A stretch of 64,000 bases of DNA from Acinetobacter vivianii (GCF_014635885.1 NZ_BMDR01000003.1:62001-126000), one strand, 5' to 3'. Numbered from the stretch's first letter, positions 23,156 to 31,963 are shown. Notes: generated by a model from the sequence alone, not told the origin. A program made the numbers and translations.

Positions 23156-24070
23156 TTAATCTAAAAGTTGTTCAGAACGAGATTTCAACTGAAGCGGTTT
23201 TTGAATCATTTGCGCAATCAAGATTCCCACCAAAGTCAAACCACCACCGATATAGTGGAACATTTGCAAATGCTCTCCGAGTAGGGCCACTGCAATCAAT
23301 GCGGTAAATAAAGGCAACAGGTTCATAAAAATACTGTTGCGATTCGGCCCTAAATGCCTGACCCCTTCAATCCATAAATAAGACAACAATACCGATGAGA
23401 AAATGCTGGCATAAACAATCAACGGAATAGTTTGCTGGTTCAGTTGTATATCTTGGGCGGGTAAAAACACAAAGAATGGCAATACATATAAAATCGCAAA
23501 ACTAGACTGTACGAAATTAGATTGCCAAGCAGGAATCGGCATTTTCCAGCGTTTTAACAGCACGCCATATAAAGCATAGCCTGCTGCTGCAATCAGCATT
23601 AAGCCATCGCCGAGATGTACGCCCTGCCCCCATATATTGCGAATACTACCGTGACCCAATAAGTATAAAATGCCATAAAAAGAAAGTGCGCCACCGAATA
23701 ACATGCCATAGCTGATTCTGTCTTTGAGCATCACGCTACTCAAGATCATGGTGAGTAATGGAATCAAGGCAGTGACGATCGCCATATTGGTTGCCGTGGT
23801 CGTCGATGCGGCCTGATACGATAAGAATTGGAACAGTGACACTGACAAGAAACCGCCCAATGCCAATTGCTTCCAGTATTGCCTGATGGTGTGTCGATTT
23901 TTCCAGACAGGAATCAGAACAAACGTACTCATCACGGCGAGCGCCAGTACCAGTCGATAAAAAGTAATCGCCACAGGAGAAATGGCATGACTCGCCATTT
24001 TGGAAACGACAACATTGCCAGCCCAAAATAAAATGGCGAACAATGGATAAAAATAAGCTTTCTGAAACAT
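23156..24070 (-). CDS. EamA-family (drug/metabolite) transporter
   Basis: An inner-membrane exporter of unknown substrate. It is 304 aa with ten hydrophobic segments arranged as two EamA repeats. The first repeat has FWAGNVVVSKMASHAISPVA and ALIPLLTMILSSVMLKDRIS. The second has LSYLWIEGVRHLGPNRNSIF and LPLFTALIAVALLGEHL. Transcription diverges from the AraC-type gene at 24188. The 117-bp gap carries two palindromes, so the AraC protein probably controls this exporter (inference). Confidence 0.88.
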   Translation of the reverse strand: MFQKAYFYPLFAILFWAGNVVVSKMASHAISPVAITFYRLVLALAVMSTFVLIPVWKNRHTIRQYWKQLALGGFLSVSLFQFLSYQAASTTTATNMAIVTALIPLLTMILSSVMLKDRISYGMLFGGALSFYGILYLLGHGSIRNIWGQGVHLGDGLMLIAAAGYALYGVLLKRWKMPIPAWQSNFVQSSFAILYVLPFFVFLPAQDIQLNQQTIPLIVYASIFSSVLLSYLWIEGVRHLGPNRNSIFMNLLPLFTALIAVALLGEHLQMFHYIGGGLTLVGILIAQMIQKPLQLKSRSEQLLD

Positions 24071-24079
24071 AATCTAAAC

Positions 24080-24097
24080 CTGTACATTGCCGTACAG
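24080..24097. promoter_or_regulatory. Perfect palindrome next to the EamA start codon
   Basis: CTGTAC-N6-GTACAG lies 10 bp upstream of the minus-strand start codon. It could be an operator, or a 5'-UTR hairpin covering the ribosome site. Confidence 0.5.
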
Positions 24098-24140
24098 ATC
24101 ATGCTAAAAAATAATCAACTTATAGTTTCTCGATAAATAG

Positions 24141-24154
24141 ACGATAACTATCGT
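24141..24154. promoter_or_regulatory. Palindrome ACGATA-AC-TATCGT in the EamA/AraC gap
   Basis: Perfect 6-2-6 inverted repeat, with another CGATAA 10 bp to the left at 24131 in direct orientation. It lies midway between the divergent genes. It is a candidate binding site for the adjacent AraC-type regulator. Confidence 0.5.
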
Positions 24155-24187
24155 AAAAAGGACAATTTATTTCAGGTTTAATTCAGC

Positions 24188-24967
24188 ATGGGGAAAAACT
24201 TTAAACATGGCTTCTTGGATTATCCAGTCTATGCCTTCTCAGAAAATTATCTACATGGTCATATTGAAGACTGGCATAGTCATGACCGTATCCAGCTAAT
24301 TCATACCCTGACAGGCGTGATCCGTGTCCAGACCCATGAAGGAATCTGGATTATTCCACCCGGACGTGGTGTGTGGATTCCCGCACACAAACCCCACGCC
24401 CTGTTAATTAGCGGTGATGTCAAAGCACGAGGTGTCTTTATCGAAGATACCTTGCAGCACGATATACGAAATGAATGCCGTGTAGTTGCTATTCCTGCCC
24501 TATTAAGGGAATTAATGAGCAGCGCGATGGACATCCAAAACGAGATTCAACCTGAGAGCCGCAATGAAAGATTATTGCAACTTATTCTGGATGAAGTGCG
24601 TCTGTTACCTGCGCTGGCTTTTAATTTGCCTGATCCACAAAGCCCGAAGCTTCAGCAGCTCTGTCAGAGAATTAAAGAAAATCTGGCTTTGGAATGGAGT
24701 CTGGAAGAGAGCGCACAACAATTACATATCAGCAGTAAAACACTGGCACGTCATTTTCAAAAAGAAACGGGTTTACATTTTTCTCACTGGGTTCGACAGG
24801 CAAAACTGATGCAAGCCATGATTGATCTCGCCATGAATAAGCCCGTACTCAATGTGGCCTTAGATTTGGGATATGAAAGTCCTAGTGCTTTTAGCGCGAT
24901 GTTTAAACGTGAAACCAGCATGACACCCAGTGATTATCTAAAACAATTTTCCAGCCCTACACGTTGA
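24188..24967 (+). CDS. AraC-family transcriptional regulator
   Basis: It is 259 aa. The N-terminal cupin-like sensor has HIEDWHSHDRIQLIHTLTG and IIPPGRGVWIPAHKPHAL, the pattern of AraC_binding cupins. The C-terminal ~100 residues form two helix-turn-helix units: WSLEESAQQLHISSKTLARH, then VLNVALDLGYESPSAFSAMF with a final FKRETSMTPSDYLK. It is divergent from the EamA exporter, the usual arrangement for a local regulator. The ligand is unknown. Confidence 0.92.
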   Translation: MGKNFKHGFLDYPVYAFSENYLHGHIEDWHSHDRIQLIHTLTGVIRVQTHEGIWIIPPGRGVWIPAHKPHALLISGDVKARGVFIEDTLQHDIRNECRVVAIPALLRELMSSAMDIQNEIQPESRNERLLQLILDEVRLLPALAFNLPDPQSPKLQQLCQRIKENLALEWSLEESAQQLHISSKTLARHFQKETGLHFSHWVRQAKLMQAMIDLAMNKPVLNVALDLGYESPSAFSAMFKRETSMTPSDYLKQFSSPTR

Positions 24968-25058
24968 ATGCATGATGTCTTCATCTGGGCAAAATTCTCA
25001 TTCCTTTCACTTCGGGACAGGCTTAAAATAAGCACAAACTCTCAATACTGCACTGGCT

Positions 25059-25937
25059 ATGGATTATCCCCAAACGAATCGCAATCTCTTTATGGCGATT
25101 GGTTGCCTTACGATTTCTGCTCTACTTTTTTCAGTGATGGGAATCTGCATTCGTTACGCCTCCCATACTGTTGATAATTACACCATTGTATTTTTCCGCA
25201 ACGCGGTTGGACTGATCCTGTTTCTGCCTTTTATTTTTAAACAAGGCATAGGATTTGTAAAAACAGAAAAACTCTGGATGCATACTTGGCGCTGTATCGT
25301 GGGACTTGCAGCCATGTATGGCTTTTTCTATGCCATCGCGCATCTAAAACTCTCCAATGCCATGGTATTTACCTATTCTTCTCCGATTTTTATTCCGCTG
25401 ATCGCATGGCTTTTCCTGAAAGAAAAAGTCACCGCAGCAATGCTATGCGCTGCTGGTTTGGGATTTATTGGCGTATTTTGTGTGGCAAAACCAGATCAAG
25501 GCTTATTGAACTGGATCTCCATTGTCGGCATTAGTTCAAGTCTATTGGCCTCTATGGCATTTGTGACTGTTCGCGCCCTCACTCAAACCGAACCACCTGA
25601 ACGCATCGTATTTTATTTCTGCCTGATTGGTTCTTTGCTTTCGGTGATCCCGATGTTCTGGGTATGGCAACCTTATCACCTGTATGAATTATTTTTTCTA
25701 ATCTCAGCAGGTGTATTGGCCAATGTCAGCCAGATTTTTATGTCGCATGCCTATCGTCTAGCGCCAGCTGGGCAAATTGCACCTGTCAATTATATTGCGA
25801 TTATCTTCGCGGGCATTTGGGGATTTTTGCTCTGGAATGAAGTACCTGATTTATACAGTGTGATTGGCTTCGGTATTATTTTATTGGCAATTCTATTATG
25901 CAGTCCACTGATCCAAAGGATAAAACGATCTAAATAG
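25059..25937 (+). CDS. EamA-family (DMT) transporter, second copy type
   Basis: It is 292 aa with ten hydrophobic segments in two EamA repeats (residues ~10-145 and ~155-288). Typical segments are LLFSVMGICIRYASH and FFRNAVGLILFLPF, then SNAMVFTYSSPIFIPLIAWLFLKEKVT and AYRLAPAGQIAPVNYIAIIFAG. It is only distantly similar to the exporter at 23156. It starts 91 bp after the AraC gene on the same strand. The substrate is unknown; S-adenosylmethionine-transporter-like members have this layout. Confidence 0.87.
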   Translation: MDYPQTNRNLFMAIGCLTISALLFSVMGICIRYASHTVDNYTIVFFRNAVGLILFLPFIFKQGIGFVKTEKLWMHTWRCIVGLAAMYGFFYAIAHLKLSNAMVFTYSSPIFIPLIAWLFLKEKVTAAMLCAAGLGFIGVFCVAKPDQGLLNWISIVGISSSLLASMAFVTVRALTQTEPPERIVFYFCLIGSLLSVIPMFWVWQPYHLYELFFLISAGVLANVSQIFMSHAYRLAPAGQIAPVNYIAIIFAGIWGFLLWNEVPDLYSVIGFGIILLAILLCSPLIQRIKRSK

Positions 25938-26037
25938 CCAATCACTTCTATATCAAAATTCACCAATAAAGGCCCCACTATTATTTTATTGAGCCTTTTG
26001 ATAAATTGTGCGGCTTTATAACAACTGGAAATATCAA

Positions 26038-26580
26038 GTGAATAAAATATTTTTAACCTCATTCATCGGGGCATTTTTACTTCTTTCTGGATGCTCAACC
26101 ACAATGCCTATTCATTATATTGCTTCTCCATCTATTCGAGGACAAGGAGATATTGGTGTGGGCGTATTCAAATATATCCCCGCTGAGAAGGGTTTGGTTA
26201 AACAAAATGAATTTCAAAAACCAACAGCAGCAATTGGTAGCATGTATATGTCTGATAAAGCAGATGTATTGTTAAAATCATCCTTAACTAAAGAATTAAT
26301 TGCTGCTGGATTCAACCCAAACCAAGATGCAGATCTCAAAATCTCAGGAGATATTCAAAAATTTGAATATAATTGGATTGGCTTTGTAGAAGTAGACTTT
26401 TATTTAGATATTGAATATTTAGTCACAAAGAATGGAAAAACAATTTATAAAAATACTATTAAAACCCATAAAGCAGCTCCCAAAACAGCAGGAGGCACGG
26501 ATTCTGAAGCTGTACGCTCAGCGATTTCTTCGAATATTGGAGACCTTTTACAAGATTTAAGAAGTCAGAAAATTATCTAA
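26038..26580 (+). CDS. Small lipoprotein of unknown function
   Basis: It is 180 aa. A GTG start at 26038 places a clean lipoprotein signal MNKIFLTSFIGAFLLLSGC, lipobox LSGC, Cys19. An upstream in-frame TTG at 26008 would bury it. TGGAAA serves as ribosome site. The mature part reads like YajG-type or related outer-membrane-associated lipoproteins (paired short strands, LLKSSLTKELIAAGFNPNQDADLKISG), but I cannot assign it. A strong terminator follows. Confidence 0.72.
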   Translation: MNKIFLTSFIGAFLLLSGCSTTMPIHYIASPSIRGQGDIGVGVFKYIPAEKGLVKQNEFQKPTAAIGSMYMSDKADVLLKSSLTKELIAAGFNPNQDADLKISGDIQKFEYNWIGFVEVDFYLDIEYLVTKNGKTIYKNTIKTHKAAPKTAGGTDSEAVRSAISSNIGDLLQDLRSQKII

Positions 26581-26616
26581 AAATAGTTTTATTTAAATCT
26601 CTATTTATTTAGTAAT

Positions 26617-26643
26617 AAAAAAGCACCCGTAGGTGCTTTTTTA
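26617..26643. terminator. Bidirectional terminator between convergent genes
   Basis: AAAAAAGCACC (26617-26627) and GGTGCTTTTTT (26632-26642) have a CGTA loop. It serves the lipoprotein gene and the minus-strand TRAP permease gene. Confidence 0.92.
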
Positions 26644-26653
26644 ATGTCAACTG

Positions 26654-28858
26654 TTAGTGTTTATACCAGCCAAACATCTGGAAGATATATGGTGCATAGG
26701 TCACCAACACCAACGATGAGAACAATACGATAATCGGCAATAACCAACGTTCATAACGGAAGTAGAAACTCGTGTATTTCTCTTTCGCTTCCCTGTCGGC
26801 GGCCGAGACTTCCTCATCCCCGACGGAGAGCCTCGTCAGCAAGTGGTTCAAGGCAACAGGTGGTGTCACATAACCAAACTCGAAGGCAACCAGTACGATC
26901 ATCCAGAAATGAATCGGATGAATACCATTTTCGTAGGCCACAGGCGCAACCGTTGCAGCAACCAGAATCACCGCACCGAATGGATCGGTCGTCATACCAA
27001 TAATGGCAAGTAGCAGTGCAATAAAGGCAAGTGAAATATAGATATTACCGAGATGCGTTGGTAATAATTCCACAACTTCAGCACGTTCAATTAAGCCACC
27101 GACGCTTGCAGACAATGCCATAAGCAGAATCAACGCACCAATATGCCCAACTGTTTCTGAGGTTGCGAAACGTAATGCTCCACCAAAACCTAAGTGCTTA
27201 CCGCCATGTGGATCATGTGATTTCAGGAACTCGGATTTTTTCTCATGTTCACGAACCAGAGCTTCATGCTTAGGATCAACCACAGGCGCTGGTGCCACTT
27301 TTGATGCAAATAACTTGTCAAACAAGATCATTGCAATCAATACCAACGGTAAAATCATTGGAGCAGTGAATTCATTGATTGATGTATCTAAAGCCAGCTT
27401 ATAGAACATCACGACGGCGAAACCGATAATCACGTAAGGAATGACAGGCACACATGCGCGTAACATACCCGGTACCGCAACTTTAGGTGAGTTCACACGG
27501 AATTTTTCTTCGGCAAGAATCAATGAAACGCCAAGGAAAATAAACGCTGTTAGCCAGAAGACATAGATACCATGATCAAATAATTCGGTAGATGTCACAT
27601 GGCGACTGTCTAACATTGAGATCAGGATTACAAGTAGACATGGACGAATCACCACACCTAAAGAGCCTGACATTGCAGATACAGCCAATGCATATTGACG
27701 ACGAGCGCCCGAATTCCAGACTTCCTTATAGATGATTGCACCCGCTGCAATAACGAAAATCCCTGAAGCACCTGTATAGGCTGTTGGAATCGCTGCTGCA
27801 ATCAAGATTAACCAAGTTAAAGTTTCTGGAGCCAAGTTCCATGGACGCAGGATATTTAAGAATAAATCCATGACACGGGTTTGGGTCAGCAACATACCAG
27901 CCCAAATAAACAGTGCAAGATTCAGGAAAATACCCGAGAACTCAACCAGAATACCCAAGTAGATCCCTTGCCCCATTGGATAGTCCATGAAGAAGGTAAA
28001 TACAATACCGGTCACCAAAGACATGAAGGCATACAACGGCACACTGAGTAAAGCTAAACCAAAGTTACCCTTCGGCTGAGCCGTTTTCGGTATAAAGATA
28101 AACTGGAAGATACTGATAATGGTCAGGGATACGAATAACGCAATCCATAACCAATATAAGACTGTGGTTTTACCAGCAACTTCAACGCCTGAATTCAATA
28201 CTGAATGATATTGGCTTAAGACCGAATAACTCAGTAATGCATTCCCCGCCACCATCAACGCTGAATAAACACGGAAGTCGATTCTGGTTTTCGGTGCACG
28301 TAAACCAATGTGGTGGTAACGCAAAGACGCTGTAATTGAAGCAAATAAAACCATAACCAGTAGAATTACAGTCTGGTTTTCAGAACCTAATTTGAAAATT
28401 CCGAAGAATGTTGTCTCAACTTTACGATAAGTACGAATACTTGGATGTGCTTCCAAATGCTTCATCGCTTTATCATAGAATTGATATTTTTCTTCACACT
28501 GCTGCTGTGCTGCCAATAACGAAGTACGCACATCAGACTCAGAAGCAGCCCCGAACATACTTGCAAATTCATCCGCAGCATTGGCCTTCATCTGCTCTTG
28601 AACTTGTGCATCAATGTTAGGATGTCGATCGCAAGATGGTTTTTCAGGCTCCGCCCTCAAAAACGAATATTGCATTCCTGTGGTTTGATCACCGTAAAGC
28701 CGCTCCCCCATACGGAGCATTTGACCGTGAATCATCTCGCCAGTACCAATAAGCAAGGTCATTAGCAACAAAGCAAGAATGATGAATGTTGATATCCAAT
28801 CATTCCAGATATAGCCTAACCGGGCTAATCCAGACTTTTTCTCTTGATCATTTTGCAT
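26654..28858 (-). CDS. TRAP transporter permease with fused small and large subunits
   Basis: A secondary carboxylate transporter of the inner membrane. It is 734 aa, far longer than a lone DctM (~430). The N-terminal ~270 residues have a DctQ-like region interrupted by a ~110-residue soluble insert (residues ~45-150). The C-terminal ~450 residues are DctM-like (YIGLI-type segment as VEFSGIFLNLALFIWAGMLL, IPTAYTGASGIFVIAAGAIIYKEV, GMTTDPFGAVILVAATVAP, PVALNHLLTRLSV). No DctP receptor gene is adjacent. A TatT-like lipoprotein gene lies two genes upstream on the same strand. The solute is unknown. Confidence 0.82.
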   Translation of the reverse strand: MQNDQEKKSGLARLGYIWNDWISTFIILALLLMTLLIGTGEMIHGQMLRMGERLYGDQTTGMQYSFLRAEPEKPSCDRHPNIDAQVQEQMKANAADEFASMFGAASESDVRTSLLAAQQQCEEKYQFYDKAMKHLEAHPSIRTYRKVETTFFGIFKLGSENQTVILLVMVLFASITASLRYHHIGLRAPKTRIDFRVYSALMVAGNALLSYSVLSQYHSVLNSGVEVAGKTTVLYWLWIALFVSLTIISIFQFIFIPKTAQPKGNFGLALLSVPLYAFMSLVTGIVFTFFMDYPMGQGIYLGILVEFSGIFLNLALFIWAGMLLTQTRVMDLFLNILRPWNLAPETLTWLILIAAAIPTAYTGASGIFVIAAGAIIYKEVWNSGARRQYALAVSAMSGSLGVVIRPCLLVILISMLDSRHVTSTELFDHGIYVFWLTAFIFLGVSLILAEEKFRVNSPKVAVPGMLRACVPVIPYVIIGFAVVMFYKLALDTSINEFTAPMILPLVLIAMILFDKLFASKVAPAPVVDPKHEALVREHEKKSEFLKSHDPHGGKHLGFGGALRFATSETVGHIGALILLMALSASVGGLIERAEVVELLPTHLGNIYISLAFIALLLAIIGMTTDPFGAVILVAATVAPVAYENGIHPIHFWMIVLVAFEFGYVTPPVALNHLLTRLSVGDEEVSAADREAKEKYTSFYFRYERWLLPIIVLFSSLVLVTYAPYIFQMFGWYKH

Positions 28859-29041
28859 GTCTATTCCAGTTTATTCTTATCAACATCCATCCAAAGATGT
28901 TGAATCATGCGCTGTCCATGGTTGATAGATAAATGAATTTACCCTCTTATTAACCAATCCCTTTAAACCGCTTAAATTTGAATCAATCTTTTTCAAAAAA
29001 GAATGACTACAATCACTTTTTTGTTGGTTGTTTTTATCAAT

Positions 29042-29620
29042 TTATGTGTTCTCTATTTTTTTCCTTCTTACAAATAAATAACTTAACCCACATAGGAGGC
29101 CACCGATAGCACCAATTAAATGTGCTTCAGTCAGGACTGGGCTGCCAATCAACTGAGCTGTTCCAGTTTGTCCAAAGGTATTTTCCCAAATCAGTTTTGC
29201 TGCAATCAGGGCTAAAACCAGTATTGCAAACTTACGTTCTTTCTTATATTGCAGATAAACCAGCCCTACGGCGGTGTACAGACCATGTAGCACACCAGAA
29301 AGTCCAGCATAAGCATCAATATAAGGTAAGTAGAAATAGAAAACTAAACTAATGAATGGCGGCAAAATCAGCAGTAACGCCCATAAATGCCAATTGCGGA
29401 CATGCGGAAAAATGAAAGGTAAACACGCAAATGCCAGCATATTTAAAAGAAAATGAATCCAGCCGACATGTACCCAGTGTGCGGTCCATAAACGCCAGAA
29501 CTCACTGAGTAAACTCGGTCGCCAGTAAATGAAATGATCAGCAAAAACTTGCAGACATGCCGATATCGAAACACATATCGCGATCAAAATGACTTTTTCT
29601 ATCCATATTTGATCTTTCAT
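29042..29620 (-). CDS. rrtA: Rhombosortase, rhomboid-type intramembrane serine protease
   Basis: An inner-membrane protease that processes GlyGly-CTERM proteins on their way to the surface. It is 192 aa, short for a rhomboid and normal for rhombosortase. Catalytic features are WVHVGWIHFLLNM (TM2, residues 49-61), GLSGVLHG with Ser108 in TM4, and AHLIGAIGG with His167 in TM6. Six hydrophobic segments are visible. No protein with a GlyGly-CTERM tail is encoded in this window, so its targets lie elsewhere. It sits between the TRAP permease and a TatT-like lipoprotein. Confidence 0.85.
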   Translation of the reverse strand: MKDQIWIEKVILIAICVSISACLQVFADHFIYWRPSLLSEFWRLWTAHWVHVGWIHFLLNMLAFACLPFIFPHVRNWHLWALLLILPPFISLVFYFYLPYIDAYAGLSGVLHGLYTAVGLVYLQYKKERKFAILVLALIAAKLIWENTFGQTGTAQLIGSPVLTEAHLIGAIGGLLCGLSYLFVRRKKIENT

Positions 29621-29635
29621 TTATCGACCACCTCT

Positions 29636-29683
29636 TGAAAAAACAGACCTTTTACAAAGTGTAGATGTTTGCAATGTAAAAGG
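29636..29683 (-). terminator. Intrinsic terminator after the TatT-like lipoprotein gene
   Basis: On the minus strand CCTTTTACA (29675-29683) pairs with TGTAAAAGG (29648-29656) across an 18-nt loop. TCTGTTTTTTC follows. It would separate this gene from the rhombosortase gene. Confidence 0.65.
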
Positions 29684-29697
29684 CCGTTTAATTCAGG

Positions 29698-30798
29698 TTA
29701 CTCTGCTGGTGTTTCTTGCGCTGGAGCAGCCTCATCCTGTGCAGGTGCAGAGGCACCCTCGCCACCATCAAAGAGTGAATCCAGTTCAGCCGAGCTTTCT
29801 TGTTTATCATCCCAGAATGTGGTCAAGCCTTCATCGCTTGCTCTCACACCTGTATTTTCAGTCCAATAACGATCTGCGATGCCACGAACCATCAAACCTG
29901 CCATTTTATCGATAAGTCTGAACTGAGGATTTGCAGGTTTGTCATCACCTGTTGCTGCTGCATAAGAACGAAGCGCATCACGTAATTTTGCATCATCACC
30001 ACTGGCCTGTGCTGCCACTGCATATAGAGCATGCGATAAGCGGACACCTTTCTTCTCACCGATCGCCATCGATTGCTTCATTGTGGCATAAGGTTCAGGT
30101 TTACCATCGCCTGCACCTGGCAATAAAGTCCAGATCACAGCGCGAGTCGCCATTGGCGCACCCCAGAATTTTTCATTGTCCAGACAGGTCATGCCACGTT
30201 CAACAATCCCTGCGATATCCTTAGGAACATTGATCGCACCGCCAGAGTTAATGTCATTGGTCATGGCTTGTAAACCACTTACCATACCTAACAAATAAAC
30301 AGTCTGATCCAGATCATTACGCATGGTTGGGCATGAATCACCTAATTTATATTTGTATTTTGATTCCCAACGATTTGCAAAAAGTTGATAGCCTGCATAT
30401 TGACGTTCAGCCGCAATCCCAGCCCAACGTTTCTGTTCAATACGAGCATCTTGTGCTTCCGATACCTGACCTGCTTTAGAAGCACGCAAATAGCGTAACT
30501 CTGCTTCCAATGCCTGATTTTCAGCACAAATTCCTGCTGCGGTATAAAGCAGAACTGCCATGCGGGTTGGGTCTGCACCCATATCTTTGGTCGACATCAC
30601 TGCCGGTGTTAATGCATTACCTGAGTTACACACCATTTCAGCATCATCCATTGCCAAAATCGGTGGAACAATATGTTTTTCACCAAAACCTAAGGCGACA
30701 TTCGCTCCAGTTTTAACGACGTATGAACATCCAGATAACATTGATGTTGTCAGCAAAGCAACCGCTACGCCCTGTCCCATTTTATGGAGTTTAGACAT
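29698..30798 (-). CDS. TatT-like (TRAP T-component) lipoprotein
   Basis: It is 366 aa. The lipoprotein signal ends LTTSMLSGC with Cys24. The mature protein is largely helical and resembles the TatT family of TPR-like lipoproteins that accompany TRAP transporters (first described in Treponema). Segments such as LAMDDAEMVCNSGNALTPAV and TRMAVLLYTAAGICAENQAL fit. The last ~35 residues are an Ala/Glu/Pro/Gln-rich tail. The nearby TRAP permease at 26654 supports the reading. The family call is by recognition only; the alternative is an unrelated helical lipoprotein. Confidence 0.62.
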   Translation of the reverse strand: MSKLHKMGQGVAVALLTTSMLSGCSYVVKTGANVALGFGEKHIVPPILAMDDAEMVCNSGNALTPAVMSTKDMGADPTRMAVLLYTAAGICAENQALEAELRYLRASKAGQVSEAQDARIEQKRWAGIAAERQYAGYQLFANRWESKYKYKLGDSCPTMRNDLDQTVYLLGMVSGLQAMTNDINSGGAINVPKDIAGIVERGMTCLDNEKFWGAPMATRAVIWTLLPGAGDGKPEPYATMKQSMAIGEKKGVRLSHALYAVAAQASGDDAKLRDALRSYAAATGDDKPANPQFRLIDKMAGLMVRGIADRYWTENTGVRASDEGLTTFWDDKQESSAELDSLFDGGEGASAPAQDEAAPAQETPAE

Positions 30799-30958
30799 AC
30801 TTCCTGTCCCTCTAATAATTTGTTTTTTCCTTTTAGCTGTACATTATCAGATGCAATACTTGAATTAAAGAGTAATTGCTCTAATTTCACGGGGACATTT
30901 TGACATACTTCACAAATGAATGAATTGACAGATTTGCGGGAATACAGAAATTTCAGGC

Positions 30959-30998
30959 AAAAAAAAGTAGCATTGCGACGGTTCAGCACATGCTACTT
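30959..30998 (-). terminator. Terminator after the tandem small membrane protein genes
   Basis: On the minus strand AAGTAGCAT (30989-30997) pairs with ATGCTACTT (30965-30973) across a 16-nt loop. A run of T follows. It lies ~34 bp after the stop of the 33-aa gene. Confidence 0.7.
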
Positions 30999-31031
30999 AT
31001 TAACTGGTAAAATCGTGAAACTCTTTATATT

Positions 31032-31133
31032 TTAGTTTTGTTGAAAATAATCCTTGAGTAATGTTCCGGCTCTTCCTACTACAATCGCCATAACGATCGC
31101 AATTACCAGAAACATCCACATTGAAATCTCCAT
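31032..31133 (-). CDS. 33-aa single-span membrane protein (small paralogue)
   Basis: A tiny gene that ordinary cut-offs miss. It is 33 aa: MEISMWMFLVIAIVMAIVVG, then RAGTLLKDYFQQN. There is one membrane helix (residues ~5-20) and a basic/polar tail. A textbook ribosome site AGGAGG lies 5 bp before ATG 31133. It is a near-copy of the N-terminal 33 residues of the gene immediately upstream (31157-31360), including the GRAGTLL motif. The DNA is also alike and the reading frame is conserved. A terminator follows. Function is unknown. Confidence 0.75.
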   Translation of the reverse strand: MEISMWMFLVIAIVMAIVVGRAGTLLKDYFQQN

Positions 31134-31156
31134 AGAGACCTCCTACACTTTTGTAT

Positions 31157-31360
31157 CTACTTTTGATAGATACTAGATTGGCGTTCACCATCGATATTCA
31201 CGGGAGAGTGATATATTGATGATACTTTCAATCTCTTTCTCTTGGTCACAGCAACAGGTTGATGTGATTCAAGATATTCCCTGAGTAAAGTTCCTGCTCT
31301 TCCTACTACAATCGCAAAAACAATTGCGATCACCAGAAACGACCATGTTGGAATTTCCAT
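31157..31360 (-). CDS. 67-aa single-span membrane protein (longer paralogue)
   Basis: MEIPTWSFLVIAIVFAIVVG, then RAGTLLREYLESHQ and a basic tail (KRKRLK) ending IYQK. The start at 31360 is set by GGTGGAGG 6 bp upstream; a longer frame from 31441 has no ribosome site. One membrane helix (residues ~7-20) has a cytoplasmic basic tail expected. The next gene, a 33-aa paralogue, begins 23 bp downstream, so the pair is co-transcribed. I know of no named family. Confidence 0.75.
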   Translation of the reverse strand: MEIPTWSFLVIAIVFAIVVGRAGTLLREYLESHQPVAVTKRKRLKVSSIYHSPVNIDGERQSSIYQK

Positions 31361-31567
31361 TTTGGACCTCCACCACACTTTACGTTGGTGTTTGTACTTT
31401 AACGAAAATAAATCAGCCTTGACTGCCAAATTGTCTGACAATCATAATTTTCACTATTTTTTAGAGTATTTAATCTAACAATTTGAATAAAAAAGACGCT
31501 TAAAATAACTATACTATTGAAATTTATGAAATAATTAATTATATACAGATGTAGAATTGTCAAACAA

Positions 31568-31963
31568 TTATGCAAGTTTTGCGTGTAATTTTAGGTTTTT
31601 CCACTGTAAAAGTGATAACTGATCCCACCAAATAATGAAATTTTTATGTTCTGGATCAGAAAAATAAAGCACGATATAGGCTTGATGATCGATTATTTTT
31701 TCGATTTTGCGACACTGGATGGGGAGAGATGAATCATAAAACTCAAATGACCATTCCTGCTGATCCAGATATTCAAAACGTTTTAATCGGGGTTGTTTAA
31801 GAAATAGAAACCAGCTCAACGCCAATAAGATGCAACTGCTTAACCATAAAACTAAAGAAAGTAGAGAATAAGTGAGGCTGACAATCAAAAGTAAAATAAA
31901 CAGTTGCAATGCAATCGAAAAACGACTGTATTGCAACTCAAAAACACGATTAGCCGTGAACAT
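31568..31963 (-). CDS. ygfX: YgfX (CptA)-like membrane protein
   Basis: It is 131 aa. Two hydrophobic helices (~residues 17-35 and 38-55) are followed by a soluble C-terminal part with a WSFEFYDSS and FIIWWDQLSLLQWKNLK pattern, the layout of YgfX. It overlaps the 3' end of sdhE by 14 bp, the same gene pair as in E. coli (ygfY-ygfX). YgfX was proposed as a toxin acting on FtsZ/MreB, with YgfY as partner. The pairing more likely reflects respiratory assembly in many bacteria. Confidence 0.75.
   Translation of the reverse strand: MFTANRVFELQYSRFSIALQLFILLLIVSLTYSLLSLVLWLSSCILLALSWFLFLKQPRLKRFEYLDQQEWSFEFYDSSLPIQCRKIEKIIDHQAYIVLYFSDPEHKNFIIWWDQLSLLQWKNLKLHAKLA

Noticed and set aside
24968..25174. 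68-aa frame directly after the AraC gene
   Set aside because: Overlaps the start of the EamA gene in another frame, lacks a ribosome site and has no membrane or domain pattern.
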